From JAXMEB01 sp046348545 (GTDB lineage Bacteria; Pseudomonadota; Gammaproteobacteria; Berkiellales; Berkiellaceae): a stretch of DNA of 64,000 bases. Under the pieces are notes generated by a model. The model saw only the letters and a list, made by a program, of their open reading frames with translations, searched no databases and was not told the DNA's origin. How positions within the stretch are numbered: position 1 is the stretch's first letter; every line of letters begins with the position of its first letter. Below, one piece after another: positions 52,901 to 61,610 of the stretch. The position numbers and the translations under genes are program-made. The DNA is taken from positions 620,001 to 684,000 of the forward strand of contig JAXMEB010000002.1 in the NCBI GenBank assembly GCA_046348545.1. Direction: 5' to 3'.

Positions 52901-52934
52901 AAAAGATGAATATCGTAAAGGATATAAGATGTAG
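49908..52934 (+). CDS. ankyrin-repeat protein with an in-frame palindromic element
   Basis: 1008 aa from GTG 49908, preceded by AAGAAGAG. No signal peptide. Ankyrin repeats lie at about 45-195 (SPLSVAASRGFCTILRYLIE, GYTALHFAAARNQAEILNII, GLTAFHLAAEQNAFDAVDTL). The long middle (200-770) is helical with TPR-like character around 530-640 and no recognised enzyme. Residues about 776-818 are encoded by an R1 element and read as Arg/Asn/Glu-rich filler. After a Lys-rich linker comes a compact C-terminal domain (GGHLGENQLFVSMPKDNPNF to RAWGFVSQAVRTERG). The architecture resembles host-directed ankyrin effectors of intracellular bacteria, but secretion is inference. The gene stands alone between an IS remnant and fabI. 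Confidence 0.8.
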   Translation: MLPDRLIKIIQEKSLEDRILKKVKKIVEANKQGNLNGIKNKNSLPLESPLSVAASRGFCTILRYLIEETGQRKPNPDQVLYGNQTALGIALSHDQYPAAFYLAQHTQLYPQDIQWGYTALHFAAARNQAEILNIILSKTPDIIDLSSKEGLTAFHLAAEQNAFDAVDTLINYGANLRLRTNQDATAYGMALSLANNRMISRLLDYARAASALEYTHCSIRFSPLKFVMDGLSTSKLPSVIALLEAGAGLDLDIIPKEVWGLLETLGKKRTMSWECLIVGEIKREGNRSPRKEFVTSIADFEGLLNNPNASFKLKQLGISVQHPKVKDLEHVKKIAALVQSKLAEPLPTYERDTQNIDFSEIVNINTRENIKKLVRDDLRLQFEFEKILFKSETKRFIHHLYMIFNVLSKVALEDEENFDAKHIFDSYLRRLHEVLKFVIHKNSIYLHGWDEIRIEFTSAFAYSYAAISTPEFQGYAVKIMSPFVNAIGRIVQTYSQDLRSKQTNLYNAFLDAKICGMLEMARSYLTEANFDLAQTLAEQLIYEGSKIIVNNESLASSVNQTKVQALIILAEVHIHEERFRAAFDCLEAMLEISHLGLYVCRGISHAVNLLLERHSFDMKASLVYLLKEVISYLSNFRLESEGNGFYRHLLKEEQAFLNHFESGLVLLETELLEFRIDALKKQFKLLGALEVDSVENAVIIRLFDSVVHPKNKRQFQVFLNRKSDFINNDNYILRIKNEYLLGDEFEIDIQSLVKILEIEAPQSNITKKLGDSSADLYPQQMIFRVGAERSRRRSVHKVHDCDENREGNNPENSAVTGIQVKLDQVITQLKNLSSEGLEPAEQATEQKIKIKKQGIANPDLDKKRKKFKAEIKVTSDSEEFEVPEGYMKPTPMQGGHLGENQLFVSMPKDNPNFEKFYKLIKGNFIHCISQYGKGQQGVKLGKAAAVDDKGCFKEIPIARLKVCGGETLRAWGFVSQAVRTERGVRKLYLFKPENIVEKKDEYRKGYKM
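52234..52361 (+). repeat. R1 palindromic element inside the ankyrin gene (128 bp, in frame)
   Basis: TATACCCACAACAGATGATT at the left and AGCTGTGACGGGTATA at the right, interior nearly identical to copies 18790 and 61479. With one TA counted as target duplication the net insertion is 126 bp, or 42 codons. One frame is open through the whole element, so the host gene is not interrupted. Confidence 0.9.
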
Positions 52935-52939
52935 GAATG

Positions 52940-52971
52940 ACTCTCACCCCGTGCTTCACACGGGGATGAGT
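52940..52971 (+). terminator. strong hairpin after the ankyrin gene
   Basis: ACTCTCACCCCGTG / CACGGGGATGAGT arms with a 5-base loop, 5 bases past the stop and 26 bases before the convergent fabI stop. Only a short T-rich stretch follows, so it may terminate both genes. Confidence 0.65.
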
Positions 52972-52997
52972 TAGATTTTGAGTTTCGATCGGAATGG

Positions 52998-53792
52998 CTA
53001 TTCTTCTACCAATAAGTCTGTCATAGCGACTTTACTGAATCCACTATCAACGTACAAGATTTCGCCAGTCATACCTTGAGAAAGTTCAGAGCAAAGAAAT
53101 GCAGCAACGTTCCCCACATCGATGGTTTCAATGTTTTGACGTAGGGGACATACTTTGGCGTTATAGCTCAGCATTTTCTTGAAATGTTTAATACCAGATG
53201 CTGCTAATGTTTTAACAGGGCCTGCCGAAATCCCATTCACTCGAATGCCTTTAGGACCAAGGCTAGCAGCTAGATAACGTACATTGGCTTCCAAGCTCGC
53301 TTTAGCCAGACCCATCACATTATAGTTGGGGATGGCTCGTTCGCTGCCTAAGTATGAAAGTGTAACCATAGCGGCTTTGCGCCCCTCCATTAGAGGATAG
53401 GCTGCTTTTGCTAGTGCCGCAAAGCTATAAGAACTAACATCATGCGCAATCCTAAAACCTTCACGGTTAACAACATCGACATAATCACCATCTAGCTGAT
53501 CTGAGGGTGCAAATGCAATAGAATGCACCATTCCATCTAGGTTTCCCCACTGACTTTTGATGGTGTCAAAACACGATTGAATTTGCTCATCAGATGAGAC
53601 ATCGCACGGGATTAGAAAATTAGAATTCCATTGAGCCGCAATATCAGAGACCCTATCACGGAATTTTTCTGTTTGATAGGTGAAAGCGAGCTCAGCCCCT
53701 TCGCGGTGCATGGCCTCAGCAATACCCGCAGCGATGGATTTGTTACTGATAATGCCGGTGATCAAAATTCTTTTGCCAGTTAACATACCCAT
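52998..53792 (-). CDS. fabI: enoyl-ACP reductase FabI
   Basis: NADH-dependent last step of each fatty acid elongation round. 264 aa, short-chain dehydrogenase fold. [20 protein letters not shown] nucleotide-binding start, catalytic Tyr/Lys in [14 protein letters not shown] (FabI-type Y-x6-K), and [24 protein letters not shown] lies 10 bases before ATG 53792. It is the usual triclosan/isoniazid-type target family. Divergent from the ABC importer operon. Confidence 0.97.
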   Translation of the reverse strand: MGMLTGKRILITGIISNKSIAAGIAEAMHREGAELAFTYQTEKFRDRVSDIAAQWNSNFLIPCDVSSDEQIQSCFDTIKSQWGNLDGMVHSIAFAPSDQLDGDYVDVVNREGFRIAHDVSSYSFAALAKAAYPLMEGRKAAMVTLSYLGSERAIPNYNVMGLAKASLEANVRYLAASLGPKGIRVNGISAGPVKTLAASGIKHFKKMLSYNAKVCPLRQNIETIDVGNVAAFLCSELSQGMTGEILYVDSGFSKVAMTDLLVEE

Positions 53793-53902
53793 TTATATAC
53801 CTCTTGGACTAAAATTGATTGCCAATTCTACCTTTTTTATGGGTTGATGTAGAGTGTAGGATATAGTGGTATAGGCGCTTTCATCCAAGAAAAGGATCAT
53901 TC

Positions 53903-56071
53903 TTGATAGCCAGAATATTAACAAAAATCATCTTGCTCGTTTTTTGTATGACGGTTTTCGCAGCTGAGCGCCGTCCTTGGAACGATCCTTATCCAGCAGA
54001 TGATCCGAATGCGAATACATATTACACCTCATTCACAGAGCGCCCTAAGCATTTAGATCCGGCTCGATCATATTCTAGTAATGAATGGGTGATTATTAAC
54101 CAAATTTACGAACCGCCTTTTCAATATCATTACCTAAAACGACCCTATCAACTGGAGCCTTTAACGGCTGTTGCCATGCCTGAAATGACTTATTACGATG
54201 CGCATGAAAAAGTATTGGCGAGTAACGCATCAATAGAGCAAATTGCTTATACAGTCTATCGAATTAAAATCAAGCGTGGGATTCTGTATCAACCGCATCC
54301 GGCATTTGCTCAAGATGAGAGCGGGGCTTATCGGTATCATACCTTGAGCGTTCAGGAATTAGATGAAATCGATGATATTAATGATTTTCCACAAACAGGC
54401 ACACGAGAACTGACAGCTGAAGATTATATCTATCAAATCAAAAGATTAGCAGATCCAGAATTTACGTCGCCCATTTTTGGCATGATGGCCGCTTATATTG
54501 TTGGATTGGGTGATTTTGAAGCGGTCTTGAAAAATTTCTATCAACAAACTAACGAAGATTGGATTGATTTACGAGACAGGGTGCTCACTGGGGTTACCTT
54601 GATAGATAAGTATACTTATGAGATAAAATTAAAAGGAGTTTATCCGCAATTTCAATATTGGCTTGCTACACCTTTTTTTGGCCCCATGCCTTGGGAAGCA
54701 ACACGATTTTTCTCACAGCCAGGCCTCATTGAAAAAAATATTACTTTAGATTGGTATCCGATTGGTACAGGGCCTTATATGCTCAAAACCAACAATCCTA
54801 ATCAAGAGATTGTATTGCTTAAGAATCCTAATTTTCATGGTGAGCAATATCCTAATGAAGGAGAATCTAAAGATCAAAAAGTCGGCTTGTTAAATAATCA
54901 AGGCCGATCTTTACCGTTCATTGATAAAATACAATTTGTAATGGAAAAAGAAAGTATTCCTTATTGGAATAAATTTTTACAAGGATATTATGACACTTCT
55001 GGTATCAGTTCAGACAGTTTCGATACGGCATTGCAATCTTCAGCGAATGGTGGATTGACCCTCACAGAAGATTTAGTACAAAAAGGGATTAAGCTTGATA
55101 CTGTTGTTTTACCTTCAACATTTTACTGGGGGTTTAACATGGAAGACCCTATTGTCGGAGGGTATTCAGATCAAAAAAAGTGGTTAAGACAAGCGATCAG
55201 TATAGCGATAGATTTAGAAGAATATATTGAGATATTTATGAATGGGCGAGGGATTGCCGCACAAGGCCCCATTCCACCGAGCATTTTTGGCTATCAAGCC
55301 GGAGAAAAGGGAATTAATCCTTATATTTATGAATGGGATGCTTCCCAAAAAATGCCAAAGCGAAAATCGATAGAGGTTGCGAAAAATTTGTTGTCCAAAG
55401 CCGGCTATCCTAATGGTATAGATCCCAAAACCGGTAGGCCGTTGGTTTTGAATTTTGATACGGTCATGAGCAGTGGTCCAGACAGTCAAGCGCTGTTGGC
55501 CTGGATGCGTAAGCAATTTCAAAAATTAGGGATTCAATTAGTGATCCAAGCGACGCAATATAATCGGTTTCAAGAGAAAATGAGTACAGGTCAAGCTCAG
55601 ATTTTCAATTGGGGGTGGAATGCGGACTATCCTGATCCAGAGAATTTTTTGTTTTTATTGTATGGACCTAATAAGAAAGTCATCAGAGGGGGGGAAAATG
55701 CTGCTAACTATAATAACGAAGCGGTGAATCAGCTATTTAAGAAAATGAAGAGCATGCCAGATGGTCCTGAACGATTAGATCTTATTGTGGATTTATTAGA
55801 GATTGTGCGTTCGGATTCTCCTTGGATTTGGGGGATTCATCCAAAACAATATATATTGAAACATCAATGGATAGGCCCCACCAAGCCCAATGCCATTTCA
55901 TCAAACACGATCAAATATGTTGAGCTGAATCCTGATATGCGGAACGATCTTCGTACAGAATGGAATCAACCTATCCTGTGGCCACTTGCCATTGGGAGTG
56001 GTTTGTTACTGCTCATTGTGATTCCAGCATGGTTTCAGTATCGTCGAAAAGAACATCGAGGGGCATTGTGA
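53903..56071 (+). CDS. peptide-type ABC transporter substrate-binding protein with C-terminal membrane anchor
   Basis: 722 aa from TTG 53903 with AAAAGGATC upstream. N-terminal signal sequence (ARILTKIILLVFCMTVFA), then a family 5 extracellular solute-binding domain (LDPARSYSSNEWVIINQIYEP, PIGTGPYMLKTNNPNQEIVLLKNPNF in part, AIDLEEYIEIFMNGRG). Unusually, a second hydrophobic helix (LAIGSGLLLLIVIPAWF, about 695-712) followed by RRKEHRG anchors the C-terminus in the inner membrane. It is the first gene of a four-gene importer operon. Likely ligand: oligopeptides; nickel or opines cannot be excluded. Confidence 0.88.
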   Translation: MIARILTKIILLVFCMTVFAAERRPWNDPYPADDPNANTYYTSFTERPKHLDPARSYSSNEWVIINQIYEPPFQYHYLKRPYQLEPLTAVAMPEMTYYDAHEKVLASNASIEQIAYTVYRIKIKRGILYQPHPAFAQDESGAYRYHTLSVQELDEIDDINDFPQTGTRELTAEDYIYQIKRLADPEFTSPIFGMMAAYIVGLGDFEAVLKNFYQQTNEDWIDLRDRVLTGVTLIDKYTYEIKLKGVYPQFQYWLATPFFGPMPWEATRFFSQPGLIEKNITLDWYPIGTGPYMLKTNNPNQEIVLLKNPNFHGEQYPNEGESKDQKVGLLNNQGRSLPFIDKIQFVMEKESIPYWNKFLQGYYDTSGISSDSFDTALQSSANGGLTLTEDLVQKGIKLDTVVLPSTFYWGFNMEDPIVGGYSDQKKWLRQAISIAIDLEEYIEIFMNGRGIAAQGPIPPSIFGYQAGEKGINPYIYEWDASQKMPKRKSIEVAKNLLSKAGYPNGIDPKTGRPLVLNFDTVMSSGPDSQALLAWMRKQFQKLGIQLVIQATQYNRFQEKMSTGQAQIFNWGWNADYPDPENFLFLLYGPNKKVIRGGENAANYNNEAVNQLFKKMKSMPDGPERLDLIVDLLEIVRSDSPWIWGIHPKQYILKHQWIGPTKPNAISSNTIKYVELNPDMRNDLRTEWNQPILWPLAIGSGLLLLIVIPAWFQYRRKEHRGAL

Positions 56072-57045
56072 TTGGTTATATCTTTAAGAGAATCAGTTAT
56101 GCGATTCCTATTTTAATTGGTGTGAATATATTGACCTTCTCTCTTTTTTTTATGGTTAATAATCCCGATCAGATTGCGCGAGTGCATCTAGGGGAAAAGC
56201 ATGTTACAAAAGAGGCGGTTGAACTTTGGAAAGCCGCACACGGTTATGATAAACCACTCTTTATAAATCACTCTGAAACGGGCCATCACATACTGACCAA
56301 TACTATTTTCTACGAAAAATCTGTGAAGCTTTTTGCTTTTGATTTTGGCCGCTCTGATGTCGGAAGTGATATTAGTCATGATGTGTTTCAACGAATGTGG
56401 CCAAGTTTGGCAATCGCAGTGCCTGCCTTATTAATAGGTTTGTTGTTGAATATTACGATAGCGATTTTAATTGTATTTTTTAGATATTCATATTTAGATA
56501 CGTTTGGGGTTATCGTTTGTGTGATGATGATGTCGATTTCAGCTTTATTTTATATTGTGGGCGGGCAATTTCTGTTATCTAATCTTTTAAAATGGGTTCC
56601 GATTTCAGGTTATGAGCACGGAGTCTATATGATTAAGTTTTTGATATTGCCGGTTTTAGTTGGAGTGGTCGGTGGCATTGGCTCTGGTGTCAGATGGTAT
56701 CGTACCTTATTTATTGAAGAAATTAGTCGAGATTATGTTCGTACGGCTAGAGCCAAAGGGCTTTCTGAAATAGCAGTGCTATTTAGGCATGTGTTGCGTA
56801 ATGCCTTAATCCCAATTCTCACCGGTGTCGTCGTTATTCTCCCTTTATTGTTTCTCGGGAGTTTGTTGACGGAGTCCTTCTTTGGTATTCCTGGATTAGG
56901 TAGTTACACCATTGATGCGATCAACCAACAAGACTTTGCCATTGTCCGATCAATGGTATTTTTAGGTTCCGTCCTGTATGTGCTGGGACTTATTTTAACG
57001 GATATCACTTATACATGGGTTGATCCGAGGGTGCGTTTTAAATGA
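56068..57045 (+). CDS. peptide ABC transporter permease (OppB/DppB type)
   Basis: 325 aa. GTG 56068 overlaps the preceding stop (GTGA); the open frame extending back to 55960 lies inside the binding-protein gene. Typical OppB start (YIFKRISYAIPILIGVNILTF), six hydrophobic helices and the permease EAA loop (VRTARAKGLSEIAVLFRHVLRN, in part). Translationally coupled on both sides (ATGA with the next gene). Confidence 0.92.
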   Translation: MIGYIFKRISYAIPILIGVNILTFSLFFMVNNPDQIARVHLGEKHVTKEAVELWKAAHGYDKPLFINHSETGHHILTNTIFYEKSVKLFAFDFGRSDVGSDISHDVFQRMWPSLAIAVPALLIGLLLNITIAILIVFFRYSYLDTFGVIVCVMMMSISALFYIVGGQFLLSNLLKWVPISGYEHGVYMIKFLILPVLVGVVGGIGSGVRWYRTLFIEEISRDYVRTARAKGLSEIAVLFRHVLRNALIPILTGVVVILPLLFLGSLLTESFFGIPGLGSYTIDAINQQDFAIVRSMVFLGSVLYVLGLILTDITYTWVDPRVRFK

Positions 57046-58388
57046 ATTTTGTGATGCTATGGACCGATTATTTTGTTTGGACTTTGGTGTTATTAGCGTT
57101 CATCAGTTTTGTGCAAATGCTTCGAAATCCACTTTCAAGACAAACAATATTAGAATTATTAAGAAGTCGCATCAATGTTGTCGCAATCATTGTGCTCAGT
57201 GCTTACATTCTCATCGGGCTTTTAGACTCGATTCATTTCAAGTATGACACACCAAATGTTGAGTCGCTAAATGAAATCAATAGTGTATTGGACAGCATTC
57301 TGAAACCCATGCGGTTACATAGTGAGCGATCTTATTCGGCTCCTTTTGCGACGCATGCTTTTACAAAGGAGACTGTTTATCTACCTGATGGGTCTCATAC
57401 CCGAGATTATCCTAGGCTACAGTATGGCGGAGCTCACTTAGAGGATCCGACCACTAGAACCTCCGATGTCCTGCAAAAGTTGGCTTGGTCTAGTATGGTA
57501 TCGCTGATTTTATGGGGCGCGTTATGCGTTGTCTTAGCGTTTTTCATTCGAAGTCGCTGGACTACATCTTGGAAGACCGCTGTGATCACATTCGGTGTGG
57601 GGATATGGCTAGTAATGCAAGTTTATAGCTTCATGCCTTACTATCATATCTTGGGAACCAGTCAAGTTGGTGAAGATGTTTTGTATCAAGGATTAAAGAG
57701 TATTCGAACGGGTTTGATTTTAGGCACAGTCACAACTTTAGTCATGTTGCCTTTTGCGTTGATATTAGGGTTGATGGCTGGTTATTTTAAGGGATGGGTT
57801 GACGATGCGATACAATATCTCTATACCACCTTGAGTTCGATTCCAGGCGTTTTGCTGATAGTTGCTGCGGTGTTGTCATTACAAGTCATTATGAACCGCA
57901 ATGAATCCATGTTCCAAACCATCGTTGAGCGTTCGGATGCCAGATTGTTAGCGCTTTGTATGATTTTAGGGATTACCAGCTGGACAGGATTATGCCGACT
58001 CTTAAGAGGGGAAGCTTTGAAACTCAGTGATATAGAGTATGTCCAAGCCGCAAGGAGTTTAGGTGTATCGCATGCAGGTATTTTATTTCGTCATTTATTG
58101 CCTAATGTTTTGCATATTGTGTTGATTGCCATTGTCTTAGATTTTAGTGGATTGGTCTTAGCAGAAGCGGTCCTGTCTTATGTTGGGGTAGGCATCGATC
58201 CTACCTCTTATAGCTGGGGCATGATGATTAATAGTGCTCGATTAGAAATGGCGCGTGCACCGATCGTGTGGTGGTCTTTGGCTACCGCCTTTGGGCTCAT
58301 GTTTTTACTAGTGCTTTTCGCAAATATCTTTGCTGATCATCTGCGAGATGCACTTGATCCGAGGATCCAAAAGAAAGTGAGCGTATGA
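57042..58388 (+). CDS. peptide ABC transporter permease (OppC/DppC type)
   Basis: 448 aa, longer than usual OppC (about 300) because of an extended N-terminal part with two or three extra hydrophobic segments and a periplasmic loop (residues about 70-140) before the standard permease core. EAA loop: EYVQAARSLGVSHAGILFRH. Overlaps the upstream permease and downstream ATPase genes by four bases each. Confidence 0.9.
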   Translation: MNFVMLWTDYFVWTLVLLAFISFVQMLRNPLSRQTILELLRSRINVVAIIVLSAYILIGLLDSIHFKYDTPNVESLNEINSVLDSILKPMRLHSERSYSAPFATHAFTKETVYLPDGSHTRDYPRLQYGGAHLEDPTTRTSDVLQKLAWSSMVSLILWGALCVVLAFFIRSRWTTSWKTAVITFGVGIWLVMQVYSFMPYYHILGTSQVGEDVLYQGLKSIRTGLILGTVTTLVMLPFALILGLMAGYFKGWVDDAIQYLYTTLSSIPGVLLIVAAVLSLQVIMNRNESMFQTIVERSDARLLALCMILGITSWTGLCRLLRGEALKLSDIEYVQAARSLGVSHAGILFRHLLPNVLHIVLIAIVLDFSGLVLAEAVLSYVGVGIDPTSYSWGMMINSARLEMARAPIVWWSLATAFGLMFLLVLFANIFADHLRDALDPRIQKKVSV

Positions 58389-60181
58389 AGGATATATTAT
58401 TAACTGTTTCTAATCTTCAGATTATCATTGATTCCATGATGGGCACAATTAACCCCATTCGTGGCATCAACTTTTCAATTCATCAACAGGAAACTTTCGC
58501 TATTGTTGGAGAATCGGGTTCTGGTAAAAGTTTGACAGCGCTCTCAATTTTGAGATTGTTACCGCATAATGCGCGTATTTTACAAGGCAGTGAAATTAAA
58601 TTAAGTCGAGAGTCTCTTTTAAAATTAAGTGAAATTGAGATGCGACGTGTGAGAGCGCAGCGGTTGGGTTTTATCTTTCAAGATCCAATGAGTGCTTTAA
58701 ATCCTGTGATGAGGATCAAGACTCAGTTGATAGAGTGTTTCAATTCAAATCAAGAAAGGATTGATGTACGAAAGAAAATTTATACGATGTTAGAGCATGT
58801 GCGAATTGCTGATGTTGATCATTGCTTAAAATCTTACCCTCATCAGTTATCAGGAGGGATGAAGCAACGAATCATGATTGCTATGGCACTTGCAAAATCT
58901 CCAGATCTATTGATTGCCGATGAGCCAACAACTGCATTAGATGTGACTACGCAAGCTCAAGTATTAAATCTAATTCATTCTCTTAAAGAAGAAATTGGTA
59001 TGAGCGTTTTGCTCATTACTCATGATTTTGGCGTTGTAGCTCAAATGGCTGATCGGGTTGCTGTTATGAATCAAGGCGAAATTGTTGAAACGGCTCATCG
59101 AGAAAAATTGTTTAGAGCGCCAGAACATCCATATACACAAAAACTTCTGAATGCATTGCCTGAGAAATTGGTTAAATCAAAAGAAGTAGACCAAACCTCA
59201 ACAATCATTTCAACCCCGATCTTAAAAGTTAATGATTTAAAAGTGAATTTCAATTCTGTCAAAGCCGTGGATGGTGTCTCCTTTGAATTAGGAAGTGGGC
59301 AGACACTCTGTTTGGTGGGAGAATCTGGTTGTGGCAAGACGACCACTGGGAAAGCAATTTTGCGTTTGATTGATCCGGCCTCAGGTGAAATCATGTTCCA
59401 AAATACCGATTTGGCGCACCTTACGCATCGTGGGATGACACCTTATCGCCGGGCCGTGCAAATGGTGTTTCAGGATCCATTTGCTTCGATGGATCCAAGG
59501 ATGCGAATTCGAGAAGTGCTATTGGAAGGGGTTAATGCGCTCCATCTTTTTACCAACAAATCTGAAAAAGAAAATTGGATTGACATGCTTTTAGAGCAAG
59601 TGGGGTTGGATATAACGATGAAGCATCGGTATCCCCACGAATTTTCAGGGGGGCAGCGTCAGCGGATTGCTATAGCGAGGGCGTTGTCAGTGAATCCTAA
59701 ACTTATTGTTTGCGATGAACCGACAAGTTCATTAGATGTGTCTATACAAGCGCAAATATTACAGCTGCTTAAAACATTGCAGCGTGCGATGAATCTAAGT
59801 TATGTGTTTATTACGCATAATATTGGTGTGGTAAAAGTTTTAGCTGATTATGTAGCCGTGATGTATTTGGGGCGTATTGTCGAATATGGCACGGTTGATG
59901 AGGTGTTGATGTCCCCAAAGCATCCTTATACACAGGCGTTATTGGCAGCGGTACCCAGTGTAGTCAATCCTCAGCCTCTTCAAGCAATTCAGGGAGATAT
60001 TCCTTCTCCCCGCAACCCGCCGAACGGATGTCATTTTGCACCACGCTGTCCGCACGCTTTTGAGCAGTGTGTTGTATATCCACCTATTTATAAACTGACG
60101 CAGTCTCATCAAGTGAAATGTTATTTATACGAAAATCTGATGGAGAGCAACGTTCCGTCATATGATTTAGCTCAAAACTAA
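58385..60181 (+). CDS. peptide ABC transporter ATPase, fused OppD-OppF type
   Basis: 598 aa containing two complete nucleotide-binding domains. Walker A GESGSGKS (about 40) and GESGCGKT (about 314); signatures LSGGMKQR and FSGGQRQR; Walker B LLIADEPTTALD and LIVCDEPTSSLD. Each half ends in the oligopeptide-transporter C-terminal motif; the second has the Cys-rich FAPRCPHAFEQC tail that binds an Fe-S cluster in some Opp/Dpp ATPases. The fused form resembles YejF/GsiA. Last gene of the operon. Confidence 0.94.
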   Translation: MKDILLTVSNLQIIIDSMMGTINPIRGINFSIHQQETFAIVGESGSGKSLTALSILRLLPHNARILQGSEIKLSRESLLKLSEIEMRRVRAQRLGFIFQDPMSALNPVMRIKTQLIECFNSNQERIDVRKKIYTMLEHVRIADVDHCLKSYPHQLSGGMKQRIMIAMALAKSPDLLIADEPTTALDVTTQAQVLNLIHSLKEEIGMSVLLITHDFGVVAQMADRVAVMNQGEIVETAHREKLFRAPEHPYTQKLLNALPEKLVKSKEVDQTSTIISTPILKVNDLKVNFNSVKAVDGVSFELGSGQTLCLVGESGCGKTTTGKAILRLIDPASGEIMFQNTDLAHLTHRGMTPYRRAVQMVFQDPFASMDPRMRIREVLLEGVNALHLFTNKSEKENWIDMLLEQVGLDITMKHRYPHEFSGGQRQRIAIARALSVNPKLIVCDEPTSSLDVSIQAQILQLLKTLQRAMNLSYVFITHNIGVVKVLADYVAVMYLGRIVEYGTVDEVLMSPKHPYTQALLAAVPSVVNPQPLQAIQGDIPSPRNPPNGCHFAPRCPHAFEQCVVYPPIYKLTQSHQVKCYLYENLMESNVPSYDLAQN

Positions 60182-60273
60182 ATAATTTAACTAACATATT
60201 TTTTCTATAACTGTACAATTACTCCAGCCTTTGCTAGAGTTTCGCTCCTTGTTAGCAGAATAGATTGAGTAAT

Positions 60274-61443
60274 ATGAATAGATTAGAAAAATTCAAAATA
60301 TGGGCGAAATTAACCTGGTTAGATTTTAGAGCTTATCCAAAAACTGCGTTATTCTCGGGATTAATTTTAATCGGCGTGGCTTCACTTGTATTCACCTGGC
60401 CTAGCGTGGCGTTATTGAAATATGCCTTAGGTTTTACGGCCTCTTTCACATCAGTAGAATTGAGTGTATTAGCAACTCAATATGTTGGTGGCTTTAGTTT
60501 TTGGGGACATCTGGCCGGTATCAGTGCTTTTTCGGGATTGTCGATTTTATACGCTGTGAAATTTTCTGTTGGAACGATGAACGTTGCGTACCTAATCATT
60601 GACATTATGGAGTTAGAACGTTTATTTGAGAAAGGTGAAACGGATACACAGGCGTTTCAAGATCAACTGGATTCAATTTTAGAAAATATCCTAGGCACGC
60701 CAGAAAGATTATCACTTTATATGAGTACTTCGCTTAATGCAAACGAGGAGTTTTATCTAAGTAAAGTGAGTAAAATTACATCAGAAGATTTAAAAAAATT
60801 GCTAGAAGGATGTTCATCTTTAGAAGCGGCTGATGAGGTGGTTTCAGAATTAGCCATGGAGTACAGCAAGATTTTTTGGATTGAAATCATTAAAGCGTCA
60901 TTCAAATTGCTCGTAAAAAATGAGTCATGGGTAGATGTTTTAGTTGAAAGAGCAGGAGAGCTTTATCCTGCTCCAACCTGCATGAAGGATCGCTTTGAAA
61001 AAGTAACGAGAGCGGAAGTGGAAAAACGAGGCCTACAATATTTAGGTCTTAAAGATTTACAGGAACATTTTTTAGATCAAGGTCTTTCGCCTTATAGCGT
61101 TTTGGGGGTGTCGGCCTTTGCAACTATTAAAGAGATTAATAGCGCATATCGTCAAAAATGCTTTACCTGTCATCCTGACAGAGCTAAGACCCCAGAGGCA
61201 GTGAAACAATTTTTATTGTTGACGAAAGCGAGAGATCTATTAGTTAATCCTACGGTACGCGCAAACGTTGATAGGGAGCTTGTAAAGAATAATCTATCTA
61301 CACCTTCTGTTCCAGGCAATATCGGCACTGTCCCAGAAGTAGTTACAATGATGAGAGACCGTCATGGAGTAGATTTGACAACAGCCTCGGAAGGTTCAGG
61401 ATGTACAGCAACACCCTACAGACGATCTTTGCTTAAAATTTAA
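60274..61443 (+). CDS. membrane-anchored J-domain protein, 389 aa
   Basis: ATG 60274 (MNRLEKFKIWAKL) is chosen over a TTG three codons earlier. Two hydrophobic segments near the N-terminus (about 26-45 and 75-100), a helical cytosolic middle, then a J domain at about 268-335 with the Hsp70-activating HPD at 300-302 (CHPDRAK) and SPYSVLGVSAFATIKEINSAYRQKC (in part) before it. A 60-residue polar tail follows. It would recruit DnaK, or a host Hsp70 if secreted, to a membrane. No dnaK/grpE neighbours. Overall architecture not recognised. Confidence 0.8.
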   Translation: MNRLEKFKIWAKLTWLDFRAYPKTALFSGLILIGVASLVFTWPSVALLKYALGFTASFTSVELSVLATQYVGGFSFWGHLAGISAFSGLSILYAVKFSVGTMNVAYLIIDIMELERLFEKGETDTQAFQDQLDSILENILGTPERLSLYMSTSLNANEEFYLSKVSKITSEDLKKLLEGCSSLEAADEVVSELAMEYSKIFWIEIIKASFKLLVKNESWVDVLVERAGELYPAPTCMKDRFEKVTRAEVEKRGLQYLGLKDLQEHFLDQGLSPYSVLGVSAFATIKEINSAYRQKCFTCHPDRAKTPEAVKQFLLLTKARDLLVNPTVRANVDRELVKNNLSTPSVPGNIGTVPEVVTMMRDRHGVDLTTASEGSGCTATPYRRSLLKI

Positions 61444-61478
61444 AACAACAATTCAATAGGTTGCTTTTGTGGGGAGTG

Positions 61479-61606
61479 TATACCCTTCACAGCTGAATTT
61501 TCGGGGTTGTTGCCTTCGCGATTCTCATCGCAGTCATGTACTTTGTGTACACTCCTGCGTCTCGAACGCTCGGCGCCTACCCGAAAAATCATCTGTTGTG
61601 GGTATA
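61479..61606 (-). repeat. R1 palindromic element, full-length copy 3 (128 bp)
   Basis: Same length and orientation as 18790-18917, differing at about one position (TCATCG versus TCACCG). It fills the gap between two convergent genes, ending 5 bases before the outer-membrane protein stop, and may serve as a terminator. Confidence 0.88.
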
Positions 61607-61610
61607 AGAA

